DNA of 64,000 bases, from contig NZ_JAABOQ010000002.1 in assembly GCF_010671565.1 (NCBI RefSeq), forward strand, positions 1-64,000, written 5' to 3'. Made by a program: the position numbers and the translations under genes. Positions 53,659-63,717 of this stretch are shown piece by piece. The notes under the pieces are model-generated. The model was not told the DNA's origin, ran no database searches, and saw only the letters and a program-made list of their open reading frames with translations. Origin of the DNA: Spongiivirga citrea. GTDB taxonomy: Bacteria > Bacteroidota > Bacteroidia > Flavobacteriales > Flavobacteriaceae. The stretch's first letter is position 1. The number at the start of each line of letters is the position of its first letter.

Positions 53659-53667
53659 AGTTAAAAG

Positions 53668-53697
53668 TTTGATTGTTTTATAAATAATATATATTTG
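53668..53697 (+). promoter_or_regulatory. Promoter upstream of the MATE gene
   Basis: TTTG (53668-53671), 18 bases, then TATATTTG (53690-53697) is an exact flavobacterial promoter. It lies about 100 bases before the ATG at 53796. Confidence 0.65.
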
Positions 53698-53795
53698 TAA
53701 CGTTATGAAGCTCTAAGTATTGAACATTCGATCTTTTTTATGCAAACACCGTTCTAGGTGTTAATGCATATTCTATTCATTCAATACTTATTATA

Positions 53796-55202
53796 ATGCG
53801 TTCAAATTCATATACTTTCAAATCAATTTTTAATGTACTTAAAGCTGCAGTAAACGGTTCTCAACAGGATTTTACCTCTGGGAGTATTCGCAAAGCGGTC
53901 TTCATGTTATCTGTTCCCATGATCTTAGAGATGATGATGGAATCAATATTCGCACTAGTAGATGCCTATTTCGTGTCCAGTTTAGGGCCAAATGCAATCG
54001 CTACAGTTGGACTCACTGAATCTGTTTTAACCCTAGTATATGCCGTTGCAATCGGATTAAGTATGGGTGTTACGGCAATTGTTGCCCGAAGGATAGGTGA
54101 AAAAGATGAAAAGGGAGCTTCTAAGACTGCAGTTCAAGCAATTTTCCTTGGTTTTATTATCGCAATGTTGATTAGTGTGGTTGGAATTCTTTTTCCAAAG
54201 GAAATTCTTCGACTAATGGGAGGAGAACCCGACCTTATTGAAGAAGGTTTCGGCTATACTCAGATTCTTCTTGGTGGAAATGTGACTATCATGTTGCTAT
54301 TCTTGATTAATGCCGTTTTTAGAGGCGCGGGAGACGCTTCAGTAGCGATGAAAGTCTTAATTTTTTCTAACCTGTTGAATATTATTTTGGATCCGATGTT
54401 CATTTTTGGATTCGGACCTATTCCTGCTTTTGGAGTTAAAGGGGCTGCAATTGCTACGACTATTGGAAGAGGCTCAGCAGTACTTTTGCAATTACTGATT
54501 CTTTTTAAAGGATGGAGTAAAATCAAGGTTGGATTCCATAATATGGTTTTAGAAACAACCTTAATGATCAATTTGATCAAGGTATCGCTGGGTGGTATTG
54601 GTCAATTCATAATCGGTACTAGTAGCTGGGTATTTTTAATGCGAATCATGGCCGAATTTGGTAGCGAAGTGCTCGCAGGCTATACCATTGCAATACGAGT
54701 ATTGTTGTTTACCCTAATGCCCTCGTGGGGTATGAGTAATGCAGCAGCAACACTTGTAGGTCAAAATTTAGGAGCCAAGAAACCAGAACGTGCCGAACAG
54801 TCGGTATGGAAAACTGGTAAATACAATGCCTATTTTATGGTATTTGTATCCATTTTCTATCTGATTTTCGCTAAAGAGATCATATCAATTTTTAGTGAAG
54901 AAACAGACGTAGTTTATTACGGAGCTCTAAGTTTACGAGTTATAGCTGCCGGCTATATTTTTTATGCATACGGAATGGTGGTAATTCAATCCTTTAATGG
55001 TGCAGGTGATACAAAAACTCCAACGATCATTAACTTTTTCTGTTTTTGGGTATTCCAGCTGCCGTTTGCCTATGCCGCAGCTATTTGGTTTGAAATGGAA
55101 GCATTGGGCGTATTATTGGCCATCACCTTTGCAGAAGTATTAATCGCAGTGGTAGGGATTGTCTGGTTTAGAAAGGGAAAATGGAAAGAGGTGTCGGTAT
55201 AA
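53796..55202 (+). CDS. MATE family efflux transporter
   Basis: The 468-residue protein has about twelve membrane helices and exports drugs or metabolites in exchange for Na+ or H+. The opening GSIRKAVFMLSVPMILEMMM and the repeat near GDTKTPTIINFFCFWVFQLP are typical of MATE proteins of the DinF/NorM type. The two halves are related, as expected for the family. The substrate cannot be told. Confidence 0.9.
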   Translation: MRSNSYTFKSIFNVLKAAVNGSQQDFTSGSIRKAVFMLSVPMILEMMMESIFALVDAYFVSSLGPNAIATVGLTESVLTLVYAVAIGLSMGVTAIVARRIGEKDEKGASKTAVQAIFLGFIIAMLISVVGILFPKEILRLMGGEPDLIEEGFGYTQILLGGNVTIMLLFLINAVFRGAGDASVAMKVLIFSNLLNIILDPMFIFGFGPIPAFGVKGAAIATTIGRGSAVLLQLLILFKGWSKIKVGFHNMVLETTLMINLIKVSLGGIGQFIIGTSSWVFLMRIMAEFGSEVLAGYTIAIRVLLFTLMPSWGMSNAAATLVGQNLGAKKPERAEQSVWKTGKYNAYFMVFVSIFYLIFAKEIISIFSEETDVVYYGALSLRVIAAGYIFYAYGMVVIQSFNGAGDTKTPTIINFFCFWVFQLPFAYAAAIWFEMEALGVLLAITFAEVLIAVVGIVWFRKGKWKEVSV

Positions 55203-55217
55203 TTCTGCATTCCGCAT

Positions 55218-55460
55218 TCATAATTCTGAATTAAACAACTGTCCCCGATGTGGTTTCAAATCCTGACGTATTATGTTTACAAACGATTCATCAGTAACTA
55301 GCCAAACCTCGGTTTTAAACTCGCTTAGTTCATGAATTTTTAATAAGTGGTGTTCAATTGTTTTTTGCTGTAAATATTTAATTAAGTGAATTTCGTGATG
55401 TTTGGCAGTTTGCATTGCAGCTGGCCCACGAAAATCCCATATCATTTTAACCTTTTTCAT
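55218..55460 (-). CDS. Small conserved protein, unknown
   Basis: The 80-residue soluble protein is not firmly recognised. It begins MKKVKMIWDFRGPAAMQTAK and has several His residues (HHEIH, EHH). Similar short proteins are common in Flavobacteria, as far as recalled. No membrane segment or signal is seen. Its last codons overlap a short repeated sequence at 55199-55232. Confidence 0.6.
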   Translation of the reverse strand: MKKVKMIWDFRGPAAMQTAKHHEIHLIKYLQQKTIEHHLLKIHELSEFKTEVWLVTDESFVNIIRQDLKPHRGQLFNSEL

Positions 55461-55546
55461 CTAGTGTTTGGTCAATACTTCATAAATTATTGGTAAATGT
55501 AATCATATCTAAAATAGCTCTTAGGTTTACACGTTACAATAAGGTG

Positions 55547-55576
55547 TTGCAAACAATGGTAATATTGTTATTTTTG
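55547..55576 (+). promoter_or_regulatory. Promoter of the SurA-like gene pair
   Basis: TTG (55547-55549), 19 bases, then TATTTTTG (55569-55576), a full -7 match. It lies 30 bases before the TTG start at 55607. Confidence 0.65.
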
Positions 55577-55606
55577 CGGCTTGCGGTAGTAACTAAGTAA
55601 TTCCTT

Positions 55607-56482
55607 TTGAATAAAATTTTTAATCATATCAGTACGCAAAGAATAGTATTGTTTTTGTTGGTGGCGTTTGCCGTTCAATCATGCGATTTATTTCGACCAA
55701 AACAAGAAAAGGAAGCAGTTGCGCGAGTAGGTGAGTCCTTTTTATATAAGGAGGATATTGAGCGCCTATTAAGCGGTAACGTTTCAAAACAAGATAGTGC
55801 GGTATTGGTTTCAAATTATATTAATAATTGGGCGACACAGCAACTGCTTTATAATAATGCCCTTATCAATATTTCAGAAGAACGTCAACAAGACCTAAAT
55901 GCACTTGTAAACGAGTATAAAAACGACTTGTTTGCAAAAGTCTACAAAGAGGCAGTGGTTAAAACCAATATTGACACCGTGGTGCTGTCAGTCGATTTAT
56001 TAAAGTATTATGAGGCTAATAAGGAGAATTTTAAACTAAATGAAGAGCTTTTAAAGCTGAGATATATTCATTTGGGAGTTGATAATTCAGACGTTGATGA
56101 GGTAAAGGATTATTTGAAGAACTTTGAGTTGGAAGACCGTCAAAAATTAGATTCACTTTCATTACAGTTCAATGCGTTTTCTTTAAACGATTCCATTTGG
56201 GTTAAAGCGGCGCAAGTGTATAACAAACTTCCCAAGCTAACCGATAGACAACGCGATAAATACTTAAAAAAATCACAATTCTTTGAGCTTAAAGATTCCT
56301 TAGGGGTATATTTGATTTACTTAAAGGATATGCTTCAAAGAAATGAAACTGCACCTCTAGAATATGTCAAACCAACCATCAAGCAAATAATTCTGAATAA
56401 GCGAAAGCTAGAGTACATACGAAATTTTGAAAAGGAAATATTGACAGATGCTACAAAAAATAACAAGTTTGAAACTTATTAA
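55607..56482 (+). CDS. SurA-like periplasmic chaperone lipoprotein without PPIase domain
   Basis: The 291-residue protein has a lipoprotein signal with lipobox VQSC (C26) and resembles the N-terminal chaperone part of SurA/PpiD proteins, starting VARVGESFLYKEDIERLL. No parvulin isomerase motif is seen. The start is TTG at 55607; no nearby ATG would keep the signal. It is followed 1 base later by a second SurA-like gene, so the two are coupled and probably act together on outer-membrane protein folding. Confidence 0.8.
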   Translation: MNKIFNHISTQRIVLFLLVAFAVQSCDLFRPKQEKEAVARVGESFLYKEDIERLLSGNVSKQDSAVLVSNYINNWATQQLLYNNALINISEERQQDLNALVNEYKNDLFAKVYKEAVVKTNIDTVVLSVDLLKYYEANKENFKLNEELLKLRYIHLGVDNSDVDEVKDYLKNFELEDRQKLDSLSLQFNAFSLNDSIWVKAAQVYNKLPKLTDRQRDKYLKKSQFFELKDSLGVYLIYLKDMLQRNETAPLEYVKPTIKQIILNKRKLEYIRNFEKEILTDATKNNKFETY

Positions 56483-56483
56483 T

Positions 56484-57911
56484 ATGATGAAGAAAAGTGT
56501 ATTTGCACTGGCTGTTTTATTGACAGTACAGGTCGCAAAAGCGCAAGATGATGCCGATGTTGCGGTGGCGAATGATACCGTGATGGCTCCAGCTGTTGAA
56601 AAAGATACTGTAAAAGCACCATTTAAGCGTGTTAAACTTGATGGAGTTGCTTCCGTTGTCGGGGATTATGTGATTTTAGATTCTGATATCGATAAAACGA
56701 TTTTTGATCTAGCTCGCCAAGGTATTGACACTAGAAAGTTAACACGTTGTGAACTGCTAGGGAAATTGATGGAAGATAAACTCTATGCCCACCATGCGGT
56801 TCAGGATAGTGTGGTTGTTAGTGACGCTGAAATTAATGATTATGTAGATCGCGTAATTCAGTATTTCGTTCAGGAAAAAGGAAGCTTGGAAAAAGTACTA
56901 AAATTTTACCGTAAGGATAACGAAGCAAGTTTCAGAAAACAGTTATTCGACATTAATAAAGAGCAAAAATTAGCTCAAAAAATGCGAGAAACTATTACAG
57001 ATGAGGTAGAAATCACTCCAGAAGAGGTGCGTACCTTTTTTAAAGGTATTCCGGATGATGAAAAACCCAAATTTGGTGCGGAATTAGAAATCGCTCAAAT
57101 TGTTATAGAGCCAGTTATTCCTAAAGACGTCGAGGATGAGACTGTTGAAAGGTTAAAAAGAATGCGAAAGGAAATCATAGAAGATGGTGTGCCTTTCCGT
57201 ACGCAGGCTATTTTGTATAGTCAGGATCCAGGATCTAGTTCTAAAGGTGGGTATTATCCATTAACGAAGCAAACAAATTTTGCTAAGGAGTTAAAAGATA
57301 TGGCTTTTAGCCTTGAAGTTGGACAAGTTTCAGAACCTTTTAAAACTGATTTCGGTTGGCATATTGTTACAGTTGATAAAATTAGAGGGGAGGAGCTAGA
57401 TATTCGCCACTTATTATTAATCCCAGAAGCGCCAAAAGCTGAAGTACTAAAAGCAAAGGAACGTATGGATAGCATTCGTCTAGCGATTGCTAAAAATGAG
57501 ATCACCTTTTCCGATGCCGCTTTAAGATTTTCTGAAGAAAAAGAAACGCGTCAAAATGGGGGTAAATTGATCAATCCAGCGACCTTCGATACTAAGTTTG
57601 AGTTGACAAAAATGGAACCAACTTTGTATCAGCAAATTCAAAACTTAGCCGATGGTGAGTTATCGTTACCATTAATAGATCAAAGTCAACCAGGGAAGAA
57701 AAAATTCAAAATCCTAAAAATAACCAATAGAATAAGTGCTCATGAAGCGGACTATTCCAAGGATTATATTAAGATTAAAGAACTTGCGCTAAAACAAAAA
57801 CAACTTGATGTTATAAGAAAATGGACGCGCGAAAAGATAATTGACACGTACATTAACTTAAGCAATGATTACTCGGGCTGTAATTTTGCTAACAATTGGC
57901 TAAAAAAATAA
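56484..57911 (+). CDS. surA: SurA-like peptidyl-prolyl isomerase with two parvulin domains
   Basis: The frame opens at 56448 inside the previous gene, but the ATG at 56484 begins a normal signal peptide (MMKKSVFALAVLLTVQVAKA), giving 475 residues. A SurA N-terminal helical domain is followed by two parvulin domains: the first has SQDPGSSSKGGYYPL and FKTDFGWHIVTVD, and the second has RFSEEKETRQNGGKL. It should help outer-membrane proteins fold in the periplasm. It lies 1 base after the SurA-like lipoprotein gene and 4 bases before the MoxR gene. Confidence 0.9.
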   Translation: MMKKSVFALAVLLTVQVAKAQDDADVAVANDTVMAPAVEKDTVKAPFKRVKLDGVASVVGDYVILDSDIDKTIFDLARQGIDTRKLTRCELLGKLMEDKLYAHHAVQDSVVVSDAEINDYVDRVIQYFVQEKGSLEKVLKFYRKDNEASFRKQLFDINKEQKLAQKMRETITDEVEITPEEVRTFFKGIPDDEKPKFGAELEIAQIVIEPVIPKDVEDETVERLKRMRKEIIEDGVPFRTQAILYSQDPGSSSKGGYYPLTKQTNFAKELKDMAFSLEVGQVSEPFKTDFGWHIVTVDKIRGEELDIRHLLLIPEAPKAEVLKAKERMDSIRLAIAKNEITFSDAALRFSEEKETRQNGGKLINPATFDTKFELTKMEPTLYQQIQNLADGELSLPLIDQSQPGKKKFKILKITNRISAHEADYSKDYIKIKELALKQKQLDVIRKWTREKIIDTYINLSNDYSGCNFANNWLKK

Positions 57912-57915
57912 CTGC

Positions 57916-58869
57916 ATGTCCGACGTCGCTGCTGTCAACCTTTTGGTTGAAAAACACAAAGCTTTAAAGAATGAAATTGCTAAGGTCATTATTGGCCAAG
58001 AAGCCGTAGTTGAGCAGATTTTATTATCTGTTTTTTCTGGTGGACATGCCTTACTTATCGGAGTGCCTGGTTTAGCAAAAACATTAATGGTAAACACCAT
58101 TGCCCAGGCATTAGGATTGAATTTTAAGCGAATTCAGTTTACACCAGATTTAATGCCTAGTGATATATTGGGTAGCGAAATTCTCGATCAAAACCGGGAG
58201 TTTAAATTTATTAAAGGGCCCGTTTTTTCCAATATTATTTTGGCTGATGAGATCAACCGTACACCGCCCAAGACTCAGGCTGCTTTGCTAGAAGCCATGC
58301 AAGAGCGTGCTGTGACCGTTGCTGGCCATCATTATCAGTTAGACCTACCATATTTCGTCTTGGCAACGCAAAACCCTATTGAGCAAGAAGGAACTTATCC
58401 ATTGCCAGAAGCGCAATTGGATCGATTTATGTTTGCTATCGAACTGACGTATCCTTCTTTCGAAGAGGAAGTGAATGTAGTAAAGGCTACCACGACCGAT
58501 ACAACAGAAACAGTTAGGCCGCTGTTTAGTGCTCAAGAAATTATAGATATTCAACACCTTATTCGTCGTATCCCTGTAGCTGATAATGTGGTGGAATATG
58601 CAGTGGAGATAGTTTCCAAAACAAGACCTAAAGGAGCAAAAGCAACAGAGTTGGTAAAACAATATGTCGATTGGGGCGCAGGACCAAGAGCTTCTCAAAA
58701 CCTCATTTTAGCAGCTAAGTCTCATGCGGCAATTAATGGTAAGTTCTCTCCAGATATGGAAGATGTTCGTGCCGTTGCTATGGGAATTCTACGTCACCGA
58801 ATTATAAAAAACTACAAGGCAGAAGCTGAAGGTATTACCGAAGAACAGATTATTACTAGTTTATTTTAG
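57916..58869 (+). CDS. MoxR-family AAA+ ATPase
   Basis: The 317-residue protein has Walker A GVPGLAKTLM (about 55-64), Walker B LADEINRTPPK, and an ATQNPIEQEGTYPLPEAQLD sensor stretch, all typical of MoxR. These ATPases remodel protein complexes, often with a DUF58/VWA partner. Here no such partner gene follows; the SurA-like genes lie upstream and aconitase 381 bases downstream. It is therefore probably part of the SurA-like operon. Confidence 0.92.
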   Translation: MSDVAAVNLLVEKHKALKNEIAKVIIGQEAVVEQILLSVFSGGHALLIGVPGLAKTLMVNTIAQALGLNFKRIQFTPDLMPSDILGSEILDQNREFKFIKGPVFSNIILADEINRTPPKTQAALLEAMQERAVTVAGHHYQLDLPYFVLATQNPIEQEGTYPLPEAQLDRFMFAIELTYPSFEEEVNVVKATTTDTTETVRPLFSAQEIIDIQHLIRRIPVADNVVEYAVEIVSKTRPKGAKATELVKQYVDWGAGPRASQNLILAAKSHAAINGKFSPDMEDVRAVAMGILRHRIIKNYKAEAEGITEEQIITSLF

Positions 58870-59250
58870 TATTTGCTATGTCTCCTGGAGTGCCGTCGAG
58901 AGGTTTTCCTAATAACTTTAAGTATGTCTTCTTGAGTATTAGAGACTACATCGGATTTGTTAGTTTATACTCACTTTCTACTAGATGACTGAGAATTTAT
59001 CAGCATTAATCGATAACGATTTCGGCTACTTTATACAATAAATCGATTTGATCAAAAAAAATGTAATGAAAATCATTATTAAGTTGGCAATTTTCAACAA
59101 AGATTATTAACGTTTTCCTAAATTAATCTCATTTTTCATTCAAAAAAATTAGAATTATTTAAATGATATCCTTAGTTGTTGAATATCTTTTAAAAGACTA
59201 CTGCATTTCGTAAATTTGACACACTTTATAAACCAATAAACAAATAGATA
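58870..59250. other. Spacer between the MoxR and aconitase genes
   Basis: No gene or clear terminator is seen in these 381 bases. The right end holds the -7 element of the aconitase gene at 59211-59218. Confidence 0.5.
59211..59218 (+). promoter_or_regulatory. -7 element of the aconitase gene
   Basis: TAAATTTG fully matches TAnnTTTG and lies 32 bases before the ATG at 59251. No convincing TTTG is seen at -33. Confidence 0.5.
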
Positions 59251-61524
59251 ATGGCATTTGATATAGATATGATCAAAAAAGTTTACGAAAACATGGCAGA
59301 GCGTGTTAACGCTGCTCGTGAGCTAGTTGGTAAACCATTGACACTTTCTGAAAAGATTTTGTATTCTCATTTATGGGAAGGAAAAGCAAGCAAAGCGTAT
59401 ACACGTGGTAAAGACTACGTGGACTTTGCGCCAGATCGTATCGCATGTCAAGATGCAACTGCCCAAATGGCATTATTACAGTTTATGCAAGCTGGTAAAA
59501 ATAAAGTAGCTGTACCAACGACGGTGCACTGCGATCACTTAATTCAAGCAAAAGAAGGTGCTGAAAAGGATCTTAAAAATGCAAATGATGTTTCTAGCGA
59601 AGTCTTTAACTTCTTAGAATCAGTATCTAATAAATACGGAATTGGTTTCTGGAAACCAGGCGCTGGTATTATTCATCAGGTAGTTTTAGAAAACTACGCA
59701 TTTCCTGGTGGGATGATGATTGGTACCGATTCTCACACAGTAAATGCTGGTGGACTAGGAATGGTTGCAATTGGTGTTGGTGGTGCTGACGCGGTTGATG
59801 TAATGGCAGGAATGGCTTGGGAGCTTAAATTTCCAAAGTTAATCGGAGTTAAATTAACAGGAAAACTTTCTGGCTGGACTGCTCCAAAAGATGTAATTCT
59901 AAAAGTAGCAGAAATTCTTACCGTTAAGGGGGGAACAGGAGCTATTGTTGAATATTTTGGACCAGGAGCGACTTCAATGTCTTGTACAGGTAAAGGTACG
60001 ATCTGTAATATGGGTGCTGAAATAGGAGCAACAACTTCGACTTTCGGTTATGACGATTCTATGGAGCGCTACCTGCGTGCAACAGAGCGAGCTGATGTTG
60101 CTGATGCAGCAAACAGAGTAAAAGAACATTTAACTGCCGATCCGGAGGTATACGCAAATCCGGAGAAATATTTTGATCAAGTAATAGAAATTAATCTTTC
60201 AGAATTAGGCCCATTGTTAAACGGTCCTTTTACACCCGATCTATCTACGCAGGTAGGTTCGGCTATGACGGAAAAGGCAACGGAGAATGAATGGCCTTTA
60301 GATGTTGAATGGGGATTAATAGGTTCTTGTACGAATTCATCTTATGAAGATCTTTCAAGAGCATCATCTATAGCGCAACAAGCTATTGATAAAGGATTAA
60401 AAATGAAATCAGAACTGGGAATCAATCCAGGATCTGAGCAAGTGCGTTTTACGGCAGAGCGCGACGGAATTTTAGATGTCTTTGAAAAACTAGATGCTAA
60501 GATATTTACCAACGCATGTGGACCATGTATTGGGCAATGGGCACGTTATAGCGATCCTAAAAATGCACCAAAAAATAGTATAGTACATTCATTTAATAGA
60601 AACTTTGCAAAACGGGCCGACGGGAATCCAAATACCCATGCATTTGTTGCATCACCGGAATTAACCGCTGCAATAGCTATTTCGGGTCGACTAGATTTTA
60701 ATCCGCTTACTGATTCTTTAATTAATGAAGAAGGACAAGAAGTAAAGTTCGATGAGCCAACAGGATGGGAACTTCCACCAAAAGGATTTGATGTAAAAGA
60801 TAATGGCTATTTAGCTCCAGTCGAAGATGGCAGTGGAGTAAATGTGGTAGTAAGCCCAACTTCTGAGCGTCTTGAGTTATTGACTCCCTTCGAGCCAATT
60901 AAGAACGAAGAAATGCAAGGCATGAAACTGCTTATTAAGGCTTTCGGTAAATGTACCACCGACCATATTTCTATGGCTGGACCTTGGTTGCGTTTCCGTG
61001 GTCACCTTGATAATATTTCTAATAACTGTTTGATTGGTGCTGTAAATGCTTTTGGTAAGAAAACCAATTTTGTCAAAAACCAATTAACAGGTGAATATGG
61101 TGGAGTACCGGATACACAACGTGAATACAAAGCTGCAGGCATTAAGACTATTGTTGTGGGAGATCATAACTATGGTGAAGGTTCATCTCGAGAACATGCT
61201 GCTATGGAACCTCGTCATTTAGGTGTTGCTGCCGTGATTGTAAAATCTTTTGCTCGTATTCATGAAACAAACCTGAAAAAACAAGGAATGTTAGGGTTGA
61301 CGTTCGCGAACGAAGCAGATTACGACCTTATTCAAGAGGATGACACCTTCAACTTTATAGATATCGCTGATTTTGCGCCGGGAAAACCACTAACGATAGA
61401 AATTGTTCATGCCGACGGAAACAAGGATACTATTAAAGTAAATCATACATATAACGATTCTCAAATTGAGTGGTTCCGCGAAGGAAGTGCATTGAATTTG
61501 ATTAAAAAGGAAAACGCCGCATAG
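59251..61524 (+). CDS. acn: Aconitate hydratase
   Basis: Aconitase interconverts citrate and isocitrate in the TCA cycle. The 757-residue protein is of the mitochondrial-like type. The [4Fe-4S] ligands are C360 in [10 protein letters not shown] and C423 and C426 in [10 protein letters not shown]. The swivel domain has [15 protein letters not shown], with the conserved Ser and Arg. It is a single gene ended by a strong hairpin terminator. Confidence 0.96.
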   Translation: MAFDIDMIKKVYENMAERVNAARELVGKPLTLSEKILYSHLWEGKASKAYTRGKDYVDFAPDRIACQDATAQMALLQFMQAGKNKVAVPTTVHCDHLIQAKEGAEKDLKNANDVSSEVFNFLESVSNKYGIGFWKPGAGIIHQVVLENYAFPGGMMIGTDSHTVNAGGLGMVAIGVGGADAVDVMAGMAWELKFPKLIGVKLTGKLSGWTAPKDVILKVAEILTVKGGTGAIVEYFGPGATSMSCTGKGTICNMGAEIGATTSTFGYDDSMERYLRATERADVADAANRVKEHLTADPEVYANPEKYFDQVIEINLSELGPLLNGPFTPDLSTQVGSAMTEKATENEWPLDVEWGLIGSCTNSSYEDLSRASSIAQQAIDKGLKMKSELGINPGSEQVRFTAERDGILDVFEKLDAKIFTNACGPCIGQWARYSDPKNAPKNSIVHSFNRNFAKRADGNPNTHAFVASPELTAAIAISGRLDFNPLTDSLINEEGQEVKFDEPTGWELPPKGFDVKDNGYLAPVEDGSGVNVVVSPTSERLELLTPFEPIKNEEMQGMKLLIKAFGKCTTDHISMAGPWLRFRGHLDNISNNCLIGAVNAFGKKTNFVKNQLTGEYGGVPDTQREYKAAGIKTIVVGDHNYGEGSSREHAAMEPRHLGVAAVIVKSFARIHETNLKKQGMLGLTFANEADYDLIQEDDTFNFIDIADFAPGKPLTIEIVHADGNKDTIKVNHTYNDSQIEWFREGSALNLIKKENAA

Positions 61525-61551
61525 GGCGTTATTCCATTTATAACTTTAGTG

Positions 61552-61592
61552 AAAAAGCATTCTAAAATTCAATTTTAGAATGCTTTTTCTTT
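61552..61592 (+). terminator. Terminator of the aconitase gene
   Basis: Perfect arms of 18 bases (AAAAAGCATTCTAAAATT at 61552-61569 and its complement at 61571-61588) form a long hairpin, with a T-run on the 3' arm and downstream. Confidence 0.88.
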
Positions 61593-61633
61593 TTTACGTA
61601 CCTTTCTAGCATACAACCAACTAGACTTATTTT

Positions 61634-63595
61634 ATGAAAGCGGGCGCAATCGTATGGAAACGTATTAAAACGTTTTCACACCAAGATCTCTTTTTGGTAA
61701 TTACCATTGTTGGACTACTTCCAGCTATTTATGATTTTTCGTTATTTGCTTTATTTGGGTTTTCGCAAGGAAATTTTGGCAATCTAGACCCTGATAAAGT
61801 TAGTTTCCTTCAAAAATTACATTTCAGAACTCTTTGGTTATTTCCATTAGGACTCTATCTAGCGGTACGATATCGGAGACCAGATAGATTTATCGGGCTG
61901 CTACCTTATATATTTTCGTTTGTGATCTTCATTGTAATGCAATATGATCTGCTACCAGAAAATAGCAGTCCATTGCTAAATATTCTCTACTTCGCTAGTT
62001 ACAAATTGGCCTTTTTCTATCTAATAGAAGAAAGCCGTCTGAGGTCGCTATCTATGCTTATAGGAGCATTTATTGTTTGGCTCTTACTAGATCTTCAACA
62101 TGTATTGTTATTTATTACATATACAGCTTTAATAAGACTTATCTATTTGGCGATAGTTCAGAACCTAGCTATTTTCAAAAATACTAGGGTGACGAAGAAT
62201 TTTTCGCTATTTGGTAAATCCCTTTTGTATTGGAGCCCGCTACTACTTTTCATCATCCCCAGCGCAATTTTTTCGAATAAGATGCACAAGAAAACCATTG
62301 ATGGAATTTATGCAAATACGTTTGTCCAAACCACTGATTCCGTTAATCGATTCAAAAGAGTGCAGTTTGAGAAGGATTTGAAGATTTCTGTTGATAAAGA
62401 GGTCGATTCGTTTAAAGTTAGTATTGATGCTGCAATGGATTCTGTCAAGGTAGAAAGTAAAGATATGAGTGTTGCATTACCGAATAAAGCCGGCAAAACA
62501 TTTTACCGAGTAGTGCCTGATGAACTCGGCAAGGTCATTCCTGGATTAATGAAGGATGAATGCACATTTCCAAACATCTTCTGTTATTTTGAGAATGGTG
62601 TAAAAGGCGAGATGGATAAATCCTATAAAAAGTCTAGACGAAAAGGACATCGAAATTTGGTAAAGGAAGTAAGAGGAATGACGAGTAGCACCAATGATAG
62701 TATACAAGCCTTAGCCGGGAATACTAAGTTACTAGTGGAAACAAGATTGAATGATGTCAAAACGGGATTGAGAAAGACTATTCAAGGAGTATTTGATCTT
62801 AATTTGTTCGTCAGTCTATTATTAGATATTCTTTTTGGGTTTGTGATCATTAAGAGTTTTATGTATGTGTTTTCAAGAGTAGCTTTTTCGCAGGAAGCAA
62901 GTAATTATATAAGCTTGCTAGAAAACGAAGATGGAATGGAAAAGGGAACATTGAAAAAGTTCGAAAATCAATATACTATTCCTGCTTCTGGAAATCAAGG
63001 GTTTTATGTTTCCCGATCTTATGAACCCAGTGGGCGCGCACCAAAATTTAGTATACCACAATGGAATGCAGCCTTTATAGCTCGTTTATTTAGTGGTAAT
63101 TACGCCATGAATCATATTAAAATGCAAGAAGCAGATAGCTCAGTCTATTTTCGGGCAATGGGCGGGCAAGAATTTGTAGAATGGGATTTAGCTGATGGAG
63201 AAGAGGTCATTTTCAACTTTAAAAACTTTGTTGGGATGAGTGACGATATAAAAATATCCGCTGTAATAAGTATGCGTTTGACATCACTGCTATTAGGGAG
63301 AATTATATTTACAACTGCCAAAGGGCCAGGAAAGTTAGTGCTGATGACCACAGGAAAACCAATTATTTCCGATGAGCGTAAAGCCGAAGCAAGTGTGGCT
63401 GTGAGCAGAATTTTAGCTTGGCAACGCAACACAAAATTTCAAGTAGAATCAGAAGTCAATGTGGTTGATGTTTTTATGAGTGGTATCTATCTGCGGAAAC
63501 AACCTGATGATCTTATTCTAATCGATGCAGATGTCAAGGGAAAGGCAAAAAGCGGAATTGTGAAATTCATCAAGAACTTTTTAATGCCGGTTTAA
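61634..63595 (+). CDS. Large membrane protein with AIM24-like C-terminal domain
   Basis: This 653-residue protein is not firmly recognised. Residues 1-225 hold about six membrane helices. A polar, partly coiled-coil stretch follows (about 226-390, with VDKEVDSFKVSIDAAMDSVK), then another helix near 396-416. Residues 440-650 resemble the beta-rich AIM24 family, as in TAKGPGKLVLMTTGKPI and VSRILAWQRNTKFQVES. AIM24 domains are lipid- or membrane-associated and of unclear function. The layout suggests an inner-membrane protein with a soluble barrel; which side it faces is not known. Confidence 0.6.
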   Translation: MKAGAIVWKRIKTFSHQDLFLVITIVGLLPAIYDFSLFALFGFSQGNFGNLDPDKVSFLQKLHFRTLWLFPLGLYLAVRYRRPDRFIGLLPYIFSFVIFIVMQYDLLPENSSPLLNILYFASYKLAFFYLIEESRLRSLSMLIGAFIVWLLLDLQHVLLFITYTALIRLIYLAIVQNLAIFKNTRVTKNFSLFGKSLLYWSPLLLFIIPSAIFSNKMHKKTIDGIYANTFVQTTDSVNRFKRVQFEKDLKISVDKEVDSFKVSIDAAMDSVKVESKDMSVALPNKAGKTFYRVVPDELGKVIPGLMKDECTFPNIFCYFENGVKGEMDKSYKKSRRKGHRNLVKEVRGMTSSTNDSIQALAGNTKLLVETRLNDVKTGLRKTIQGVFDLNLFVSLLLDILFGFVIIKSFMYVFSRVAFSQEASNYISLLENEDGMEKGTLKKFENQYTIPASGNQGFYVSRSYEPSGRAPKFSIPQWNAAFIARLFSGNYAMNHIKMQEADSSVYFRAMGGQEFVEWDLADGEEVIFNFKNFVGMSDDIKISAVISMRLTSLLLGRIIFTTAKGPGKLVLMTTGKPIISDERKAEASVAVSRILAWQRNTKFQVESEVNVVDVFMSGIYLRKQPDDLILIDADVKGKAKSGIVKFIKNFLMPV

Positions 63596-63605
63596 AATTA
63601 GTACT

Positions 63606-63631
63606 CAGTTGACAGTAGCAGTCTACAGTAG
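63606..63631 (+). repeat. Short internally repeated intergenic sequence (CAGT/ACAGTAG)
   Basis: CAGT occurs four times in 26 bases, including two copies of ACAGTA(G). It lies between the end of the 653-residue protein gene and the next promoter. The look is of a dispersed intergenic repeat, as known in some Flavobacteria, but no second full copy is in the window. Confidence 0.4.
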
Positions 63632-63687
63632 AAAAATGCTAGCCCTGAACAATTGGCATTTCTATCACATTTTACTAAAAATGTATC

Positions 63688-63695
63688 TACCTTTG
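63688..63695 (+). promoter_or_regulatory. -7 element of the last lipoprotein gene
   Basis: TACCTTTG fully matches TAnnTTTG and lies 22 bases before the ATG at 63718. Confidence 0.45.
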
Positions 63696-63717
63696 GTCTA
63701 AAGAATCAAAAAGTTGC

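Noticed and set aside
57916-58869. MoxR ATPase as part of a MoxR-VWA defence or ternary system
   Set aside because: No VWA, DUF58 or effector gene follows; the neighbours are SurA-like chaperones and aconitase.
61606-61616. TACGTACCTTTC before the 653-residue protein gene as another nitrate operator
   Set aside because: Only one half-site is present, with no inverted partner, and it is unrelated in position to nitrogen genes.
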